Assembly: GCA_964438715.1 (NCBI GenBank)
Contig: CAYTLQ010000047.1
Location: 1-35,225 of the forward strand
Length of the DNA stretch: 35,225 nucleotides
Direction of reading: 5' to 3'
DNA from: CAYTLQ01 sp964438715
GTDB lineage: Bacteria; Bacteroidota; Ignavibacteria; Ignavibacteriales; Ignavibacteriaceae
The position numbers and the translations under genes are program-made. This document shows positions 30,886-35,225 of the stretch, one piece after another; position 1 is the first letter of the stretch, and every line of letters starts with the position of its first letter. The notes under the pieces are model-generated. The model made no database searches. It saw only the letters and a list, made by a program, of their open reading frames with translations, and was not told the DNA's origin.

Positions 30886-33291
30886 TTAATTTGTTGCCGT
30901 TGAGAATGTAAAAAAGAATACAGGCGAGTGAACCTGAGTGAATCGGGCGCTTACATCAAACCGGAAAAACAGAAGCAATCGGTTTATTCCTATACCGCCT
31001 TCGAGATAATATTTTTCGGGTGTTGATTCTGTTGTTTTAAACACCATGCTATCAGAGCGGGGACTGTTTATTGATGACCACCCTGCGTTGACATTTACAA
31101 TAAATTCCACTCCAAAAGAAGTTACATTAGGTATCCTGAATAATCCGGGAAAAATTTCACCAAAATTATGCTCAGTAAAAACCGTGATATAGTTTTCTCC
31201 ATAAAATTCCTTTACGCGTATTCCACGGAAAACCCCCTGCATTGCAAGGGTAGATGTGGAAGATTCGTAGCTAAAATATTTTTGAACCGGCAGTTGTCCC
31301 CGTGAAGTGCCGCCTGCAATTCGTAAATCAAGAGTCCATAGGGGCAGTGTGGTTGTACGCAAATAAATCAACCCCCGAACTAAGGTGTAATTTGCTTGCG
31401 ACTGCAGAAAATTCGTCCTGCTCCATTCCGAGGTGAGCTGAAATCCAAACGAGGCAAGTCGCCGTTGAGGGTGATAATTGTAATTAAATTCCCAATACAA
31501 AAGCGTTATTCTCCCTTCATCAATAGCAGGGTTTTCTCTGAATGGTGACTTTCCTCCGAAAACAGAAAAAGAACTTTTTACAACTGCCGATTTATGATAA
31601 CCGCTTTTCACTCCCAGATGCACTCGTACGGGGCGCACAAATTCCGATCTTCTTATCCAAGTTAGCTGTCCCGTTGAATATCCCAGCGACAAGCCAATTT
31701 CATCAGCATAATAATAATCCCCATAGTCGTTACGAAAAAAGAACGACATAAGACTTATTGTTCGATCCGACACAGCTGAAGGAATATCACGGCGTTGCAA
31801 TCGTGAGTAAGCCGAAAGATTTAATGTGTATTGCCCGCTTTTATCAAGACTTCGTACAAGGTTAAATTCTCCCTGTGGCTTCTTATCTGATATGGAGTAT
31901 CCTGCCTTTAAGGTAATTGAAGTAAGAGAGTCGGCAATAAATCGGTAGCCTCCACCGAGGTAAAATCCGCTCACCCGATTATACCTGAGAAAATCATCAA
32001 ATCCGGTAAATGGCTCTCTTTCAAGTTTGCCTAATGTCCGGGAAACCGGAGCAACATATCGTTCAAAGAACGATGTCACGATTATCGAATCAGGATTTTC
32101 TCTTATTATTCGAATTTCTTCGTATGCTTTTGCCTCTTCCGGTTTTAGCGGAAGATGTATATTCTCATTCCAGAACTGTTCATCGGTTTTATCGGCATCG
32201 GGCTTACTCTCCACCCTCCGCTTATCGAATAATGCTTCATCAACAGGAGGATTAAACGAGTAATTAAACACAACATTGTAAATTCGTATATCCAGCCTTC
32301 CGCTATAAAGCCAGAATATCTCTACTGGTACATGCGATACAATTTGTAAACCTGTCGGCATAACATAAAGACTGTCGAATTCAGAGAATGACTGACTATA
32401 CGATAGAGACGCATTGAATGGTAATTGGACCGCTACATTTGTTTTTAATTCTGCACTAAGCGGCACACCCGAACTTCCATTAACCAGCAGTATGCCTTCA
32501 AATAATTTCCGTTGATTGGTTCGGGGGGTTACTTTAATGCGTGCTATTGTTTGTTCTTTATCGGGATGGAGCCATTGCAATAACCTGAAATCATAAAAGG
32601 AAATTGCATCGGGGTGAAAAGGAGAATAAACTTCCTCTCCTACTATTTCAACAACATCATCATACAAATTGATATTCGTTCCGAAAGCAACAAAGTTTGC
32701 CTCTGCCGGCACATTTACACTCTGCCGTTTTTTATAAATTTCATTATGATATTTATCGGGCGATTTGTAGTATCCTTTCGAATACGACTCCAGAATTGAA
32801 AAGATAGTGGTATCATTATGCCCCGATGCACGCCCTGCTGTTGCGGTATCGGTGCTTACAATAAATTTTGTGTAAAGATCATATGTATAAGATAGCAGAA
32901 TTTCCTTCTGTCTTTTCTTTCGGTCGATAACACCACGCATGATTGCAATTCCCGGGTCTTCACCGGTGACTGAAACAGGCGGAAGTTCGTAAATTGCCGG
33001 CTCAAGTACTACCTGAAGAACTGTATCGGCAGTGTAAGAGGTAAAACTTACTCTGCGATTCTTATATCCGATACTACTGAAAACAAGATTTATCTTACCT
33101 GCCGGGAGCCTGATGACAAACGCTCCATCAATATCAGTTATTGTTCCTTTTTGTGTCCCCGGTACAGCAACATTAACAAAGGGAATTACCTCTCCGGTAA
33201 GCGAATCCTTAACGGAACCACCTACTGTGATAAAATCCTGACTTCTGCCGGATGAAACAAAAAAAATTAGTAGTAGTATGAAGCGAAACAT
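30886..33291 (-). CDS. DUF5686 outer-membrane protein with carboxypeptidase-regulatory-like domain
   Basis: From the ATG at 33291 the protein has 801 residues and a signal peptide (MFRFILLLIFFVSSGRSQ). In-frame ATGs at 33318 and 33348 are possible; AAGGG lies 13 bases before 33318. A carboxypeptidase-regulatory-like beta domain follows (VGGSVKDSLTGEVIPFVNV, GTITDIDGAF). A long region typical of DUF5686 ends in beta strands with alternating aromatic residues, as expected for an outer-membrane beta barrel; the last residues are VFFFTFSTATN. The family is common in Bacteroidota, and its function is not established. It lies downstream of ogt with a short gap, so the two may be cotranscribed. Confidence 0.78.
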   Translation of the reverse strand: MFRFILLLIFFVSSGRSQDFITVGGSVKDSLTGEVIPFVNVAVPGTQKGTITDIDGAFVIRLPAGKINLVFSSIGYKNRRVSFTSYTADTVLQVVLEPAIYELPPVSVTGEDPGIAIMRGVIDRKKRQKEILLSYTYDLYTKFIVSTDTATAGRASGHNDTTIFSILESYSKGYYKSPDKYHNEIYKKRQSVNVPAEANFVAFGTNINLYDDVVEIVGEEVYSPFHPDAISFYDFRLLQWLHPDKEQTIARIKVTPRTNQRKLFEGILLVNGSSGVPLSAELKTNVAVQLPFNASLSYSQSFSEFDSLYVMPTGLQIVSHVPVEIFWLYSGRLDIRIYNVVFNYSFNPPVDEALFDKRRVESKPDADKTDEQFWNENIHLPLKPEEAKAYEEIRIIRENPDSIIVTSFFERYVAPVSRTLGKLEREPFTGFDDFLRYNRVSGFYLGGGYRFIADSLTSITLKAGYSISDKKPQGEFNLVRSLDKSGQYTLNLSAYSRLQRRDIPSAVSDRTISLMSFFFRNDYGDYYYADEIGLSLGYSTGQLTWIRRSEFVRPVRVHLGVKSGYHKSAVVKSSFSVFGGKSPFRENPAIDEGRITLLYWEFNYNYHPQRRLASFGFQLTSEWSRTNFLQSQANYTLVRGLIYLRTTTLPLWTLDLRIAGGTSRGQLPVQKYFSYESSTSTLAMQGVFRGIRVKEFYGENYITVFTEHNFGEIFPGLFRIPNVTSFGVEFIVNVNAGWSSINSPRSDSMVFKTTESTPEKYYLEGGIGINRLLLFFRFDVSARFTQVHSPVFFFTFSTATN

Positions 33292-33362
33292 ATTTACGGA
33301 TGTGTTGCAGTTACTCATACAATCACAATAACCCTTAAATAGTTCCATTAGTAACGGAATGA

Positions 33363-33851
33363 TTAAAGTTGTATTCCTTCTGTTTCCAGCAACTTTCTTT
33401 TAATTTCAATACCTGCCGAGTATCCTCCAATGCTTCCATCAGCGCTTATAACCCGGTGACACGGGATTATAATAGGCAATGGATTTTTTCCGTTTGCATT
33501 GCCTACTGCCCGATACGCATTCGGATGCTTTATTCGTTCTGCAATCTCACGGTAGCTCGCTGTTTTACCGTAAGGTATCCTGAGTAGTTCTCTCCATACT
33601 TTTGCTGTAAACTTGTCCGCAAAAAACTCTACAGGCACAGTAAAATTTTTTCTTTCCCCGTTAAAGTACTCCTGTAACTGAGTATAGATACCGAAGAGCC
33701 GTTCATCTCCTTTTGAAACCCGTTTTAAAACTGTTTCAGGAAATTCCGACTGAGGATTAAAGACAATTCGTGTTATCCCTCCATCCGATGTTTCAATTTT
33801 GAAATTGATTCCTGCAATCGTAAACAAGGTGAAATATTTTGCAAGAGGCAT
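33363..33851 (-). CDS. ogt: Methylated-DNA--protein-cysteine S-methyltransferase
   Basis: The 162-residue suicide repair protein removes alkyl groups from O6-alkylguanine or O4-alkylthymine onto its own cysteine. The signature PIIIPCHRVI holds acceptor C131. The helix-turn-helix part (YGKTASYREIAERI) and the conserved RAVGNANGKNPLP and SIGGYSAG segments are present. The N-terminal part is a short Ogt-type domain with no Ada zinc site. No clear ribosome-binding site precedes the ATG. A terminator separates it from the upstream nfu gene, so it likely has its own promoter or depends on read-through. Confidence 0.96.
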   Translation of the reverse strand: MPLAKYFTLFTIAGINFKIETSDGGITRIVFNPQSEFPETVLKRVSKGDERLFGIYTQLQEYFNGERKNFTVPVEFFADKFTAKVWRELLRIPYGKTASYREIAERIKHPNAYRAVGNANGKNPLPIIIPCHRVISADGSIGGYSAGIEIKRKLLETEGIQL

Positions 33852-33870
33852 TTTGTTATCATTCCATTTA

Positions 33871-33909
33871 AAAATAAAAAGGGCTTTCCGCAGTGTATGC
33901 GAAAAGCCC
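33871..33909 (-). terminator. Intrinsic terminator of the nfu gene
   Basis: On the minus strand, GGGCTTTTCGCA and TGCGGAAAGCCC (33909-33898 and 33892-33881, one T-G pair) form a stem with a 5-base loop, followed by TTTTTATTTT, 19 bases after the nfu stop codon. Confidence 0.9.
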
Positions 33910-33928
33910 GTAAAATTATCAGGCTGCT

Positions 33929-34471
33929 TCAGGAAGCAACAACTTCGATACGAGGGTTAACATCTCTTCGCAACACACTTTCAATTGCGCTCAGTGTGCC
34001 GTTAATAGAGCTAGGACAGCTTCCACATGCTCCCTGGTACCGTACTTTCAGCCTATAGCCTTCCATACCAAGAATTTCAAGACCGCCGCCATCATAAGCA
34101 AGTGCCGGCCGAACTTTCTGGTTGAGTATCTCATTTATCTTCACCAAAAGTTCACCGGATTTTTCATCAACAGCAGGAAGGCCTTTTTCTTCCGGAATGA
34201 GATTTTTGTCGAATTTACTTAAGAAAGTAACTAACGGCCGTTGAATTTTGCCCCAATCAGTTTCTTTTGTTTTTTCTATTGTAATGAATTTATCCATATA
34301 AAATACTGAAATCACACCCTCGATAGCAAAAATGCCCGATGCAAGCGGATCATTTATTGCATCTTCCGGGGAGTTGAACTGACGGGTTTCTACCATCAGT
34401 AGTTTTGTATTCAGTATAAATTTCAGAGCCTGAGGATTAGGTGTTAATTCCACATCCACAACTTGAAGCAT
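33929..34471 (-). CDS. nfu: Nfu/NifU-like iron-sulfur cluster scaffold protein
   Basis: The 180-residue protein has an N-terminal Nfu_N domain (about 1-90, DVELTPNPQALKFIL and AIEGVISVFYMDKFITI) and a C-terminal NifU-like domain (about 105-180) with CxxC at C149 and C152 in GACGSCPSS, the residues that hold a transient Fe-S cluster at a dimer interface. It delivers Fe-S clusters to target enzymes in the cytoplasm. AAGGAGT sits about 6 bases before the ATG, and a strong terminator follows. Length and both domains are normal. Confidence 0.95.
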   Translation of the reverse strand: MLQVVDVELTPNPQALKFILNTKLLMVETRQFNSPEDAINDPLASGIFAIEGVISVFYMDKFITIEKTKETDWGKIQRPLVTFLSKFDKNLIPEEKGLPAVDEKSGELLVKINEILNQKVRPALAYDGGGLEILGMEGYRLKVRYQGACGSCPSSINGTLSAIESVLRRDVNPRIEVVAS

Positions 34472-34986
34472 TGGTACTCCTTTTTAATAACGCCTCAAAA
34501 ATATAATATCGGCTTTTAATCTACAAGAGGGAAAAACAGGCATCAGGAAGCAGAAAAACCGCTGAAAAAATGCCTATTTAAGAGAAAAAACATACTCATC
34601 CACCGGATTAAACATGCAATTCTTTGGTTGTTAGAAATGGCACGAAAGTAAATTTGATGATATTTATTTTCTCCCCGCAGATAGTTCTTCTTTTCGTTAC
34701 GGGTACATTTATTTTCTGTTCACCTTAAATATGTCAAAAACATCTTGGAAAACCTCAGAAATGTTTTTATTATAAGTATAACCGAAAGATTCAACAGCAA
34801 AATGATTATGTGATTTTTGTTAAAGAAAGACCTGCAAAAAAAATGGAAGTTGCAGACACAAACTAAGGCAAATTTTAACATACAACCATAGGCGAATATA
34901 TTGATGCCAGAAAAGCCTAAATTTTGTAAACAAACTATAAATAGTAAAAATTAAAGAATCCTCGATTTTTTGAGTATTTTTGTAAA
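34472..34986. other. AT-rich intergenic region, 515 bases
   Basis: No gene is supported in this stretch. Short open pieces ending at stop codons near 34864 and 34920 (for example GEYIDARKA before the stop) could be remnants of decayed genes but are too short to support. No hairpin terminator, tRNA or repeat of the E1/E2 type was seen. Base composition looks more AT-rich than in the neighbouring genes. Confidence 0.5.
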
Positions 34987-35225
34987 ATGATGACTGATAT
35001 CTTTAGCACAGAATCTATTGTAAATATAGTATTTGGAAAAAAGGTAGAACTTTTCCCAAGTGTTAACGAACTATTTGAATTAGAATTAGCTCACCTGGAG
35101 TATAAGAACTTATCTGAGGAACAACTTTTAGAAAGAACAGCCTACATAAAATCGGTTGATAATAAATTCTCGAAGCATTATTTATTATATTCAAATAATT
35201 TGGAAAAAATTCATGCTGACAGGTC
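34987..35225 (+). CDS. Partial open reading frame, 5' end of an unrecognised gene
   Basis: From ATG at 34987 (or the next codon, also ATG) the frame stays open for 79 codons to the window edge, which is unlikely by chance in DNA this AT-rich. The start reads MMTDIFSTESIVNIVFGKK and continues as a charged, leucine- and glutamate-rich, probably helical cytoplasmic protein (ELFELELAHLEYKNLSEEQL). There is no signal peptide, no membrane helix and no recognised motif. No ribosome-binding site is visible. Its function cannot be told from this fragment. Confidence 0.6.
   Translation, partial: MMTDIFSTESIVNIVFGKKVELFPSVNELFELELAHLEYKNLSEEQLLERTAYIKSVDNKFSKHYLLYSNNLEKIHADR

Noticed and set aside
34730..34920. 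Short open pieces before the right-edge gene that could be pseudogene remnants
   Set aside because: Each is under about 40 codons, in different frames, with no family match I can name.

Overview
The window looks like a chromosomal segment from a member of the Ignavibacteria / Chlorobi-Bacteroidetes side of the FCB group. The main reason is that six predicted secreted proteins end in a type IX secretion (T9SS) sorting domain with the signature NYPNPFNP, or a close variant, which is typical of Ignavibacteria-like genomes. The DUF5686 outer-membrane protein and the moderately AT-rich DNA fit. No rRNA, tRNA, CRISPR array, transposase or phage gene was seen.

Region by region. Positions 31-1046 hold a gene-free mosaic of short palindromes (element E1). 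Positions 1142-4306 hold two T9SS cargo genes. Positions 4507-6979 hold an overlapping gene pair for a split PAS / chemoreceptor energy-taxis system of the CetB/CetA kind, whose receptor carries a C-terminal CZB zinc-binding domain. Positions 7079-9412 (minus) encode a T9SS glycoside hydrolase-like protein. Positions 9480-10049 hold a second palindrome mosaic (E2), inverted relative to E1. Positions 10124-14629 (minus) encode a giant T9SS surface protein with a predicted thioester domain, SdrD-B-like, DUF11, choice-of-anchor A and beta-propeller domains. Positions 15081-20587 (minus) look like an operon of Lon-like protease, pyruvate kinase and a secreted beta-lactamase-family hydrolase. Positions 20887-27963 (minus) are a five-gene cytochrome cluster: a monoheme cytochrome c, a 13-heme c/b fusion, a 19-heme membrane-anchored cytochrome, a b-type cytochrome and a 7-heme NapC/NirT-like protein. 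That is 40 predicted c-type hemes plus two b-type modules. Positions 28407-28778 encode a short, extremely acidic protein with its own ribosome-binding site and terminator. Positions 28905-34471 hold a T9SS subtilisin, a DUF5686 outer-membrane protein, Ogt DNA repair methyltransferase and an Nfu iron-sulfur scaffold. The right edge holds about 500 bases of AT-rich non-coding DNA and the 5' end of an unrecognised gene that runs out of the window.

The cytochrome cluster probably forms a membrane route that takes electrons from quinol through b-type hemes to periplasmic multiheme wires. Its final acceptor is not shown here. The T9SS genes supply surface or extracellular enzymes and adhesins.

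The least explained structure is the pair E1/E2. They share both ends, have short terminal inverted repeats, and E1 has a candidate 7-bp target duplication. They are built almost wholly from mini-hairpins with 3-4 base loops, show compensatory changes in one hairpin and a clean 16-bp unit insertion in another, and point the same end at a downstream T9SS cargo gene.
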